A DNA stretch of 64,000 nucleotides from Caenorhabditis remanei (taxonomy: Eukaryota > Nematoda > Chromadorea > Rhabditida > Rhabditidae): the NCBI RefSeq assembly GCF_010183535.1, contig NC_071330.1, forward strand, positions 16,411,717 through 16,475,716. Reading direction: 5' to 3'. Within the stretch, counting starts at the first letter, position 1, and each line of letters starts with the position of its first letter. Shown one piece after another: positions 1 to 9,728 of the stretch. A program made the translations under genes and the position numbers. The notes under the pieces are model-generated. The model saw only the letters and a program-made list of their open reading frames with translations, had not been told where the DNA came from and did no database searches.

Positions 1-237
1 GGTGCCCACCCGACTGATCCACCGACCACTCCGACAACTCCCACCACAACAGAACCTCCACCACCACCAACAACTCCAACAACTCGTCCACCATCAACTA
101 CTTATTATGTTCCAGCGATTCAGGAAGATGAGGAGATGAGCAGTTTCGAGATTCCATACGACAGAAAGGTTGTCAAGGGAGGAAGTGCGAAGATTCAGAT
201 TATATGGATTCTATTGATTGCTTTTGTTTGGTTTTAA
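1..237 (+). CDS. DUF316 (trypsin-like pseudo-protease) gene, last exon only
   Basis: The window opens inside the final exon, which reads in frame from base 1 to TAA at 235-237. It encodes a Thr/Pro-rich linker (PTDPPTTPTTPTTTEPPP), a YYVPAIQEDEEM stretch and a hydrophobic C-terminus (IIWILLIAFVWF) that looks like a GPI-attachment signal or membrane anchor. It is nearly identical to the last exon of the complete DUF316 gene at 27139-29021, which is the basis for the family call. The protease-like domain lies upstream, outside the window. An AATAAA lies about 40 bases after the stop. Seen: the frame and the paralogy. Inferred: a secreted or surface-tethered protein. Confidence 0.85.
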   Translation, partial: GAHPTDPPTTPTTPTTTEPPPPPTTPTTRPPSTTYYVPAIQEDEEMSSFEIPYDRKVVKGGSAKIQIIWILLIAFVWF

Positions 238-365
238 TGTGAAGAGTGGCTGGGAAATAAATGTTATTTTGTAAAATAAAGGTTTTTTACGAGTTTTTGG
301 TTCCTACATTTCAAGAGCTCCCAACACCCCATCATTTAGTAAACTTTGGTAGTGTGATATCTTTT

Positions 366-531
366 CTGAAAGCTGAGAAAACCTTGGATCTAGCCCAATT
401 TTCAGATTTTGTCTAGGTGCATTTTCAGAGGAGCTATAACTGCTTGAATTCAAAATTTCTTGAACTCTTAGCTCCCATCGCCGCCCTATACTTTCCTATA
501 CGCCCTCCTTGCCCCCACCGCTCGCAACTAG
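366..531 (+). repeat. tRNA-Ile cassette 5' flank, copy without the tRNA
   Basis: This matches the conserved 160-190 bp block found before every tRNA-Ile in the window (CTGAAAGCTGAGAAAA at its start, CTTTCCTATACGCCCTCC near its end), but stops at CCACCGCTCGCAAC where the tRNA should begin. It lies just 3' of a DUF316 gene, the same position as the flank-plus-tRNA after the gene at 27139-29021, so the tRNA was probably lost here. The rest of 238-719 shows nothing recognisable. Confidence 0.75.
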
Positions 532-788
532 AGGTCTTTTTTTGAAATAAATATTCCTCCTGTTGGCTTGGGGTTTGGGTGAGCCGTGACGGTATTGAGA
601 TGACCTAGTCAACCGTAGCATTCTATGGATCTTTTTAAATTAAAAATGAGTCATCTGTTTGGTCTCATAAAAACTGTTTGGATCTCATTTCACATATCTT
701 TATTCAATTCTTATATCACTCAAAAGTAAAAGACCATAATAGCAAGAAAGGCAACTAGCCCAAAAGAGTTTCCGGAGGACGTGGGTGT

Positions 789-1512
789 TCATGTCTTGAC
801 TTCTTCCCCTGACGATATCTTGATTCCAAGCAAATCTCCATATTTTGTAGCTTTCGGTATCCCCAATTTGGAAGCCTTTTGTTTGTCCTCCTCTGTCACA
901 TCAGTGGTAAGCGGTCCGAGAATGCATCCTCCAACAGTAACGAACTCTTTCCCGATAAGCTTGGAAGGTACTTTAGGTCCTTCTTCAATTTTCGCTCTGC
1001 ATGTGACTTCCTTGGAGCATCCAATTTTAGTTTGTCTCCAGTCGTATAAACCAAGATTGGGAACGGTTCCTTGGTGGATCTCCTTGTATATTTCGTCCCC
1101 GACACTATTCCATTGCAACGCAATTATTGAAACGCCTGAGGAATAACTCTCCGGTTTACAGTCGAATGCTGCAGCCTTCTTCTCGAGTTCCAAGTCGTAG
1201 GTCTGAAATTAATTACAATGAGCTTTGGCACAGCTAATAGTAATTATTCCAAGTAGTAGGAGTCCCCATGTCTCCAGCAGACTTTCCTTTAAAAACTTAC
1301 CAAATGTTCGAATGTAATACCATTGGAAGCCTGTTGGGCTCTCAGACGATCTTTGTTCAGTGCATCCAGAAGTTTCTTCTGCTCATCCTCACTAAGACCA
1401 CCTTTTATTGCCGTGACGAAGAGAGCTTAATAATTGAAACAGTTGGAACAGTTGGGAGGAGCCCAAACTAACCGTAGAAGAGGACGAGGACAGCTCCCAG
1501 AAGAAACTTCAT
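789..1512 (-). CDS. CAP/SCP-like small secreted protein, premature stop before the C-terminal tail
   Basis: Three exons on the minus strand: 1473-1512, 1301-1425 and 789-1202 (192 aa). Exon 1 gives a signal peptide (MKFLLGAVLVLFY). Exon 2 has the family motif LSEDEQKKLLDALNKDR. Exon 3 begins TYDLELEKKAAAFDC, resembling the N-terminal half of CAP/SCP domains, then GCSKEVTC and KYGDLLGIK. Intron phases match the paralogs at 10385 and 12777. After KISSGEEVKT a TGA at 789-791 ends the frame. Beyond it the same frame continues with TSSGNSFGL and a hydrophobic FLAIMVFYF to a second stop at 720-722, matching the GPI-type tails of the paralogs. The product is therefore either a soluble, tail-less form or the gene is early in decay. 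The CAP assignment is by motif reading only. Confidence 0.8.
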
Positions 1513-1525
1513 ATCCAATAAGGAA

Positions 1526-1562
1526 AGGAGTCGTGTCAAAATAATTGAGACTGAAGTTGCGT
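1526..1562 (-). promoter_or_regulatory. Conserved proximal promoter/5'UTR block of the CAP-like genes
   Basis: On the minus strand this contains ACTTCAGTCTCAATTATTTT followed by GACACGAC, ending about 15 bases before the ATG. The same block lies at the same distance upstream of the CAP-like genes at 10385 and 12777, so it is shared core-promoter or leader sequence. Confidence 0.55.
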
Positions 1563-1655
1563 TCTATCTTCTTGATCAAAGATAAGGATCGGTGCTTTTT
1601 TTCTGAACTGTCATGGTTAAAAAACTGACGTGATAAAAAGTGAAAGTATTGCATA

Positions 1656-1807
1656 TATTCTGAAAGCTGAGAAAATTTCTATTCTAACCCTATTTCCAAA
1701 TGTTTTCTAGGTGCATTTTCAGCCAAGTTATTACAGTTTGAAATTAGGTCACACCTAATTCAAAACCCTCACTTTCCTATACGCCCTCCTTTCCGACCCC
1801 AGCCGCA
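1656..1807 (+). repeat. tRNA-Ile cassette 5' flank
   Basis: Conserved block CTGAAAGCTGAGAAAATT ... CACTTTCCTATACGCCCTCC directly before the tRNA-Ile at 1808, shared with the copies near 10000, 26000, 28000 and 29200. Confidence 0.8.
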
Positions 1808-1881
1808 GCCGCCATAGCTCAGTCGGTTAGAGCGTGGGTCTAATAAGCCCAAGGTCGCAGGTTCGACCCCTGCTGGCGGCA
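1808..1881 (+). tRNA. tRNA-Ile (anticodon AAT)
   Basis: The 74 nt cloverleaf has acceptor stem GCCGCCA/TGGCGGC, D arm GCTC...GAGC, anticodon stem TGGGT/GCCCA with loop CTAATAA (anticodon AAT at 1842-1844) and T arm GCAGG-TTCGACC-CCTGC, followed by a T run suited to Pol III termination. It is one of five apparently identical copies in the window. Confidence 0.95.
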
Positions 1882-1989
1882 AACTTTTTTCCTTTTTTGC
1901 TTTTCCATTTTTTGATTGAAAAATAATTTTTATTTACAATTAAGATGTTTTGAAGACAAAATATTGAAAGTTATGACCAAAATAAACAT

Positions 1990-3282
1990 TCACAATTTAA
2001 ACGCTTTGAACATATTGATAAGTGAATGGCGTCGTTCCGAAAAGTCGTACTCGTTTTGGTGCGCCGAACCAGCCATGATTAGGGCGGATCTGAAATTTAC
2101 AAAAGGTTTTTAGAAATTACTATTTGTTTTGACTCAAAACCTTTGAGGAAAAAAAGGAAAGACACTCTAATTGTCTGCACCCTCCCCTCCCTCTCTCACC
2201 ACACTCCTTTTACTTTAATGCGTTATATCTCAAAAGGAAAACATGCTATCAAAAAGTTGTTAACTACAAAAATGTAGCCCTTAAAATTCTCTACAATTTT
2301 GTAGTTGACCATTTTTTGATAGCATTGAAAAATAAGAAGTTATGACTCTTCAAAGTGCGGACTAAAGAAAAGAGAGACGCTGAGAAGCGAGACACTCTCG
2401 TTTCTCTGCGTCTCTCACATATCTTACCTATGTACAAGTTCCCTCAACCTCGACGCTTCTCTTTCTCGATTAAGCTTCCGCATCATGATCACATGTGAGA
2501 AATATGTGTATAGTATGAACCCGATGACAGACCCCAAAATACAAAATGACATTAGTTGAGAGGATTTCGATTGGCTGAAATTATTTTTTTGATTTTTGAA
2601 AAAGTGCGATAGAGCGCATTTACCGATAAGTATACGCCTTCCGTCGATCTCTGTCTGTGAACGTTTTACCGTAATCCGGATGATGTTGGGATTCATGGCT
2701 CCAGATGATCATTCGACCCTCGTGAGCATCTCGCCAGTCGTTTTCTTTAAGAGTGATGAATGTGGAGGGGTCGATGCGTTTTTCCTGGAAAAATTGGATA
2801 AAGAGACGCAGAGAAACGAGAGTGTCTAACTGTCTGCGCTCTCTCAGCTATCTAAAAAGTTTGAGCTGTTGTATCTTGACTGCGTTTATAGCTAGCAAAA
2901 AATTGTCAACTACAAAAATGTAGTAAATTTCAAAAGCTACATTTTTGTAGTTGACAACTTTTTGATAAGATTACAACCCAGCGAGTTACAAACGTTCAAA
3001 TATAAAAAATATGGGGAGAGCGCAGACAAAAAACACTCTAACCGTCTGCACTGTCTCCCTACTTACCACTGGCTTTTTCTCCTCTCTCTTCTCGTTTGTC
3101 ACATTTCTAATCAACTCATCTTCATCGAAATCGTCGGTAATATTCAGAATATCAAATAATTTATCCAGATTCGTCTTATCTTTTTCCTCAATTATCGGTC
3201 GACTCGTCACCAAGAGAAATGCAAATGAGAATAGGGCGAACAGGAGAAAAAGTGGAGAAGAATTCGACACTATCACCAACAT
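1990..3282 (-). CDS. Unrecognised 207-aa protein with signal/anchor and one internal membrane segment
   Basis: Four exons on the minus strand: 3067-3282, 2624-2784, 2428-2574 and 1990-2089. They join in phase with GT-AG sites to TGA at 1990-1992. A TTTTTCAG sits about 25 bases upstream of the ATG, a plausible trans-splice acceptor. The protein starts with a hydrophobic stretch (FLLFALFSFAFLLV, residues 9-25), followed by an acidic Asn/Asp-rich lumenal segment with NIT and NVT glycosylation sequons and a charged middle region (ENDWRDAHEGRMIIW). A second hydrophobic segment (MSFCILGSVIGFILYTYF, about residues 134-155) leads into a basic, coiled tail (MRKLNREREASRLREL). Family not recognised. 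Introns 1 and 3 are each filled by a palindromic repeat. The multi-exon open frame is the main support. Confidence 0.7.
2157..2418. repeat. Composite palindromic repeat 'CAGAGAA/GTAGTTGAC', copy 1 (intronic)
   Basis: Two nested inverted repeats. The inner hairpin is GTTAACTACAAAAATGTAG paired with a CTACA..TTTGTAGTTGAC arm; the outer ends are GAGACGCAGAGAA-type sequence. This copy fills intron 3 of the gene at 1990-3282. More than 20 related copies lie in the window, in introns and intergenic DNA. Confidence 0.8.
2801..3060. repeat. Composite palindromic repeat, copy 2 (intronic)
   Basis: Fills intron 1 of the gene at 1990-3282. The outer ends are GAGACGCAGAGAAACGAGAG and an inverted GAGAGCGCAGAC-type end; the inner hairpin is TTGTCAACTACAAAAATGTA with its complement about 20 bases later. 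Confidence 0.8.
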
Positions 3283-3338
3283 ATACCACCATAGGCTGCT
3301 TTTCCTGAAAAATTGAAAAAAAGTTGGGAAAAAAGGAT

Positions 3339-3612
3339 GGAGAGACGCAGAGAAACGAGAGCGTCTAGCTTCTCTGCGGTCTCCTTTTTTTCTTCAAAGC
3401 GTTATAACTTTTGACGGATTAATGCTATCAAAACGTTGTCAATTACAAAAATGTAGTACATTTTAAGAGCTACATTTTTGTAGTTGACAACTTTTTGATA
3501 GCTTTTGATCCTAGCAAGTTGCATTCGTCCAAAGACATGAGCATGCTTTGAGACAAAGGGAGAGAGAGGGGGAGAGCGCAGACAGCTAGAGTGTCTAACT
3601 GTCGGAGTCCTC
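3339..3612. repeat. Composite palindromic repeat, copy 3
   Basis: Same outer and inner inverted repeats; intergenic, just upstream of the gene at 1990-3282, so it may abut its promoter. Confidence 0.8.
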
Positions 3613-3675
3613 TTTTAAGGAAATTGGCTTTAAAAAGTGATTAACCATGGTCATATGCGTTTTAAGGAAAAAAGA

Positions 3676-3961
3676 AGAGAGCGCAGACAACCAGACACTC
3701 TAACTTTCTGCACCCTCCCCCTCCCTCTATCGCTACAACGTCTCTACTTTGAGCCTTTATATGTATCTCAAAAGGAAAAAATGTTAACAAAAAGTTGTCA
3801 ACTACAAAAATGTAGTAAATTTCAAGGGATACATTTTTGTAGTTGACAAATTTTTGGTAACTGTTTGTCCTGAGAAGTTACAGACGTTCAAAAATAAAGC
3901 TTGAGAGAGGGGAGGGGGGAGAGCGCAGACAGCTAGAGTGTCTAACTGTCGGAGTCCTCTT
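3676..3961. repeat. Composite palindromic repeat, copy 4
   Basis: Same structure with outer ends of the GAGAGCGCAGACA type. It shares with copy 3 the 3' end GACAGCTAGAGTGTCTAACT, so copies 3 and 4 look like a local tandem duplication. Confidence 0.75.
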
Positions 3962-4498
3962 TTTTGAAGTTTTTAAGGGAATTTGCTTTAAGACGGTCGT
4001 AAGGAACTAATTTCGAACATTTTCGTTTCATTACATTCAAAATATGATCAATATTGTAAAATGTTGAGTTTTGACGGAAAAATTTCAGTTTTCGAGCAAT
4101 TTTTGAGCCAATTTTGACATTTATCGTAAAATTTTGGGTCCAAAGCACACTTATATCAACCCCCGCTAACTTATATCGAAAAAAGTGTATATGTCACTAC
4201 AAATCTTTGTGATTCCCCCCTATTTCTTGTCTTCAGGAAACAATTATAATATTTGGAGAGTCAAAAGAATATGACGGAGAAGGGAGGGGGGACCCTTTTG
4301 GGGAAAAAGTCGAATGATGTAACAGAGAAGACGGAGAGAGGTTGCCATTGACAATTCTCAAGGACTCATAAATCAGGACATGTATGTATATACTAGGAGG
4401 GAAAATCTGGGAAAGATGACAAATTCAAAAATTGAGAAAAAAAATCTGAAGATAGACACATAAAGTTTCTAGTTGAAGAATGAGAATGAGAAAAATGC

Positions 4499-4613
4499 CA
4501 AATTTCAGGCTCCGCCCCTAAAACTGAGCAGCCCAGTGAACATGGGCTTCAAGGGGTTTGACAGTGAAAATGAGTCCTGACTCTTGATTTTTGGGGGCGG
4601 AGCCTAAAATTTG
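4499..4613. repeat. Short TIR element (AGGCTCCGCCCC ends)
   Basis: The left end CAAATTTCAGGCTCCGCCCC and the right end GGGGCGGAGCCTAAAATTTG are near-perfect inverted repeats enclosing about 75 bp: a MITE-like hairpin without coding capacity. Confidence 0.7.
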
Positions 4614-5962
4614 AAAGTCAGCAAGCATACACTGAAGTGTCATTAGGGGGCGGTGTTTATGTCACAATTTTTGGTATTTTGCTGAAAAAAAAATGTGACA
4701 GATTCGTGATTCCTTAAGAAGCCCTTCAACTTGTCACGTTATGATGATGGTGAGCATTGATATTTGAGATTTATGTAGGGGATTAATGCTAAAAAAGGAA
4801 TGATCATCGAGTGAAGTGTTGTTATGATGATAATCTTCATCTAGCAGGGGTTACTGTGGAATATGACGGATTTTGCACACATTAGGGTAGTCTGAGAGTG
4901 CCTACTAGATTTTTAACAGAAACATGAAATAATTGGAGTTAGTCATAGCTAAAAATCAACAGATTCGGGTGGGAATTCAAAAAGTTACAGATTTTCGAAA
5001 ATTTTCGAAAATCCAGAAAACTCAAATGTTTACTTAAATCATCATAACTCGGTCGGGTTTGACAATACCAGAAATATTTTAAGATTTTCATATTCAGCTA
5101 GTCAAGACGCATCGAATGGCTATATTCATGGCTAATTTAGACCAAATTCAAAAGTTTTTGGTCTTGAAACGATTCTAAAGGCGAATACCCCTTAAAGTTA
5201 GAGTTTGGTGCGTTTCAACTAGCGGAATCTGCAAATGTGCTCCAAATGCTATTCATACCAAATTTGACAGGCTGTTTAGTAATAAAGTCCTGGAATTTTG
5301 ACTGAAAAAAGCAAAAAAAGACAAAAATTGAAGACAGTGAGGTTGAAACCAAAATAATTGCAGATCAGTTTTCACCTTCTTATTGGTATAAACTAGATTT
5401 TCAGATTCAGCTCATCAAAACCTTAAAGATGAATATAATTACGATCTAAAAATCTCATTATTTCAGAAAAATCCAATTCTCACATGATTCATAAAAGAAT
5501 GAGAATGAGAAATAAAGTTTTGCGAATTACTCTTTTTTTCAAAAACTTTTTTCCAAGAACTCATGTTGGAAAACGCATTGGATGAAGGAGAAGCAGAACA
5601 AGAAGAATATCCGAAATTGCTCTCCCCTCATGTTGGCTCATAAAATTTTAATGCGACAAAAATTATGTTTTGTCTCGGATCGGATCGGATGAGAGGGAAG
5701 GAGAAGGAAGGAAAGAAGGAAATTAGTTTTCATATAGATAGATATCTGTTGGACAGGGATGGGAACCTAACTTGGAATGAAGGCCTAGTTTTTGGTTTCT
5801 AGGCCACCAAGGGAAATGAGAATTGAAGGATTGTGATTTCTAGATCAATTTCTAGGGAACAAATTGAATTAGGTGAAGATTGTACTCATTTGAGAGCTGT
5901 TGGCTAGCTGAATCCGGGAAAAAATCCAGAAGTCTTTTATAGGAGGCCACACGTATATCAAA

Positions 5963-6169
5963 TGTGCCCCATCGCAAACGAAAAAGTGTCGGCGAGAGAC
6001 GCAGAGTTTTTTCTAGTGTCGACACCGATTTTCACAGTTTTAACCTATTCTCGCCATTTTTCAAAACAATTTTCCAAAAAAAAAATTATGGAAATTAGCG
6101 AAAATAAGCCGGCGCGGAAAAATTCCTCTGCGTCTTTCATCGATACTCTCTCGTTTGCGATGGGGCGCA
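5963..6169. repeat. TIR element (TGYGCCCCATCGCAAACGA ends)
   Basis: TGTGCCCCATCGCAAACGA at the left is matched by TCGTTTGCGATGGGGCGCA at the right. The short open frame running through it is a translation of the repeat, not a gene. Confidence 0.75.
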
Positions 6170-7335
6170 GTTGTAAGACGAATGGGCTGCAAATATATTC
6201 AAACCTAGACTGTAACAGCTAAGTTCAAAAACACATTTGAAGTAAATCAAAATAAAGTTCACCAAAAAATCTCAGTGACTAACTTCTCATTCCTGTCTCA
6301 AGAAAAAAGCCACGAGTGTTCCCTCCCATTGCCTATTAATAGGCCTCCCCCCACCCCTCCTCCACCCTCTTATTCTTTGTCGAACCCATTGAATGGGCAT
6401 ATGTTCCAACTCTCTCTATGTGCATATGACGTCTTATTGTCAATTCTATTCTTCAGCCTCCTAGCTGCTTTCAAACACCTGTTCACACACATTTTATAGT
6501 TTTTTTTAGTGGGGAAAAAAGAAGATTTTGAGAATAAAAAGTTTAAAGGCAGCTAGTAATTGCTACCACATGTGATACAGGTGTGAAAAACGTGAGTAAA
6601 CAAATTTCTTGTGAGTTCAAACTAGAAACGTGTGAAACTCTTTTTGAGTACACCATAGTTTTACGGGATTCTTTTTATTGATTTCCGGTGTCCGAAATTC
6701 AAAATGATATTTTGAGAAACATGAATTCGGAATCCGGAATCCAAAAATCCGTACAACTCTGGAAAATTCCGGTGAGTTTTCTATAAACAACTTAATTGAC
6801 GTTAAATTCAGTAGATAATCACAATCATCTTGAGAATAAAACAATCTGAATGAAAGCAACATTTCTAGGATCCGATTGTCTAGACCTTTCAAATGAGTAT
6901 AATCATTCCCAAAACTGACCACGTATGTTTTTTAACCTGTTAATCTTTGGTAATACCCAAACCTAGTCATGATTATATTCATTTAAAGCGCGTCTTCAAT
7001 TTGAAAAAGGTGAAATAGCTCTCAAAGAGCACATCTGACAACGATATGACGGTCTGAAAAGTAATGATTGAAAATCTGTAACTTTTTGATTTTTAGCTAT
7101 ATCCAGACATTTTTAGTGGAAATTGTAGGAGAAATATACATCACCTTTATAATCTAAGAAAAAAACTGAAAAAATAAGGAAAAATGTACTTACTGCCTCA
7201 GAAAAACAGCTGGAATTTTAGATTCTTTGAATAGAAAAGCCAAGCAGCGAGAAAATATAATAAACGGTCTAGTCTAAGCCAAGTAATAATAATAAACACT
7301 ATAAATTAATGATGACCACCAAATCTTCTGGTCAC

Positions 7336-7515
7336 ATATTATGAATTCATTTTTATCTGTGCATGGGAAAACCGCGCCGCACTCGCGCGGCGGCCACGCC
7401 CACTCCCATTTTAACGCTGCGTTCATTTTTGAACACTGTCGCAAAAAATGGGCGTGGCCGCCGCGCGAGTGCGGCGCGGTTTTCCCATGCACAGATAAAA
7501 ATGAATTCATAATAT
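7336..7515. repeat. 180-bp near-perfect palindrome (GC-rich arms)
   Basis: The left arm, from ATATTATGAATTCATTTTTA to GGCGGCCACGCCCA (about 67 bases), is repeated in inverse at the right end with essentially no mismatch that I can see; the loop is about 45 bp. The arms contain GCGCCGCACTCGCGCGGC, far more GC-rich than the surroundings. MITE-like hairpin; target duplication unclear. Confidence 0.85.
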
Positions 7516-9728
7516 TAAAAGAAATCCCTCTCCGAAAAAAATAGTACAGGGGGAAGAGAGACGCATACAAAATTAGTAAATGAACAATAATATTTGATAC
7601 TTAGTAATAAGAAGAACAATAAGAAGAATAAAGAAGAAGCCATACTAAAAACGACAAAGAAATCTGAGCAACACAAAAAATGGCTTCTTCTTCTTCGTCT
7701 CGTCAAATTGACATATTCTTAAAGAGGAGGCGGACGGGAAATACGAGAGCCGCCCGTCTATGAGTGAATTTATTTGATACTAAATGTGAAAATGGGTTGT
7801 GAGTGAGTGGGAGAAGTGAAAAGTCATGATGTTGATGATAGAATTTAGTTAGGGGGAACGACTATTTGGAGATGGAAGAGCACAAAAAAACTTCCACAGA
7901 AAATTATTTTTTCAAAAACATCTGTGAAGGCTCATGTCTTGAATACATCGGGCGCGCCTTTGGCGCGTTTTTGTTTTGGAAGGTTGTATAATATCTTGAC
8001 AAACATGATTGCTTAACAACAAGTAGAACAAGAAAATCAGTTGAATGTACGCTGGCGCTCCTTCGGCGCGTTTGTTATTTCCAACAGATATTTATAGAGG
8101 TATGGTCTTGAGAATGCTCACAATTTGTAGATGGTTGGCGTGCCTTCGGCGCGTTTCTGGTATGTAACAGGATTTTTTAAATTCAGACTTTTACGAGGTC
8201 CTAAACCGCTAGAATTTTTTTCAAAAACTTTTCATATCCCAAAAAGTCATTTTCCCTGCTCTGAGGTCAGAAATTTTAATCAATTTTTAATTCATGTGCC
8301 ATCTCTGGTGCCTCGAACATGATGCACTTTGAAAAGTGCAAAAATTTTTCGAATGGTGGTCTTGAAATAGAATTTAGCATGAATATTCGTGTTAAGCTTG
8401 TCAAGGCGCATTGAATGAGTTTTCCTACGTAGGCATGACTATACTCATTCGAAGCGTCTTGACACGCGGAATCCAAACATTTTAGAATATTCTGGAAAAT
8501 GTGAAATCTGACCGAGTTATGATGGTTTATGTGAAAATTTGGATTTTCGAAAATTTTCGAAAATCCCTAACATTCTTATTTTTAGTGGCTTTCGCCTGGT
8601 TTTAAGTTTAAAATATTCAGAATTAATTGAATTATGAGGGAAATATAGCTAAATAGGAAACGACTCCCCAGATTTTCCAAAAAAGGAAAAAACAACAAAT
8701 TGAGCACCTCGAAACTCAAAAACACAAATTTCGTGTTTTTTTCTGCTTTGTGAAAGGGAGAAATGGAAAAAGTCGTATTTCCCGTCGAGAAGAGCTCAAG
8801 TTTTATGGCTGAAGTGGGTGGGATGTACTTGGAAAAGGAGAAAAAACTCATCTCACTTTTATTTTTGGAAACTGACTAGGAGGGATTATTCAACAAAAAA
8901 TGAAATTGCAGAATTTTGAAAAAAAATTTGAAAAAAAAGTTTTAAAAAATTTTCTGAAATTTTTCAGTGAAAATGACTGAAAATTAGGTGGAACACTAAG
9001 AAAGACATGGGCTATCTGAAGATAGGAGAATTCAAAAATTTTTATAGATTAGTTTCAGAGATATCGTATAGTCGTCTGAAATTAGAGAAAATTTCAAAAA
9101 ATTAAAAAAAAAATTTTTTGAAATTGAAAGTTTTTCGGGAAAATGTCAGAAAATTGACTGGAATAATAAAAAAGGAAGGTTTATCTGAAAATAGCACAAT
9201 TTCTATATAAAAATGGATTTTCAGAGTGAGTTTGTCAAGACGCCTCGAATGAGTATACATAATATACATAATCACGGCTAAAACTACAGTAACCAAATTT
9301 AAAAGCTCATACACTGTAGTTTTCGTGGTGAGACCCTGAAAATTCATTTCACACATTTCAAGTTATAAATCACATTGAAATGTGAAAACCCAACAAAGTT
9401 ACAGATTTTTGAAACTTTTCGAAAACCTGACAATTTACTGAAACTATCGTATCTCGCTGCATTTTGTTCCAAAATTTTGGAATTTTATATTTTTAGATTC
9501 AGCGTGTCATGACAATTCGAATGAGTATAATCATGCCCATATTCGGTTAAATTTGGGTCCCGCCACGAAAACTACAGTAAGCAAGTTTAAAGGTGCATGA
9601 TGTACCTCTTCTAGTACCCATTCGACGCGTCTTGACACGCTGAAACCGTCTGTGTGATTTTCATGAGTTTCTACTTTATTTACAACTTCAAAAAAAGCAA
9701 ATTATAGATATAAAACAGATAATATAAA
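7516..9728. other. Intergenic stretch with dispersed short repeats, no gene seen
   Basis: Contains three copies of a GGCGCGCCTTTGGCGCG-type short repeat (about 7950, 8051, 8138) and several degenerate copies of an inverted repeat around TGTCAAGACGC...CGAATGAGTAT (about 8400-8470, 9225-9260, 9500-9650). No supported exons. Confidence 0.5.

Larger units (their letters stand above)
3962..7335. other. Gene-poor intergenic stretch with MITEs
   Basis: No exon set with splice sites and sustained codon structure was found on either strand. It holds two small inverted-repeat elements (entered separately), purine-rich runs and A/T-rich DNA. Cis-regulatory content cannot be judged from one genome. Confidence 0.5.

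Noticed and set aside
7341..7544. Open frames on both strands in the GC-rich palindrome
   Set aside because: The same peptide occurs on both strands because the DNA is palindromic; no gene.
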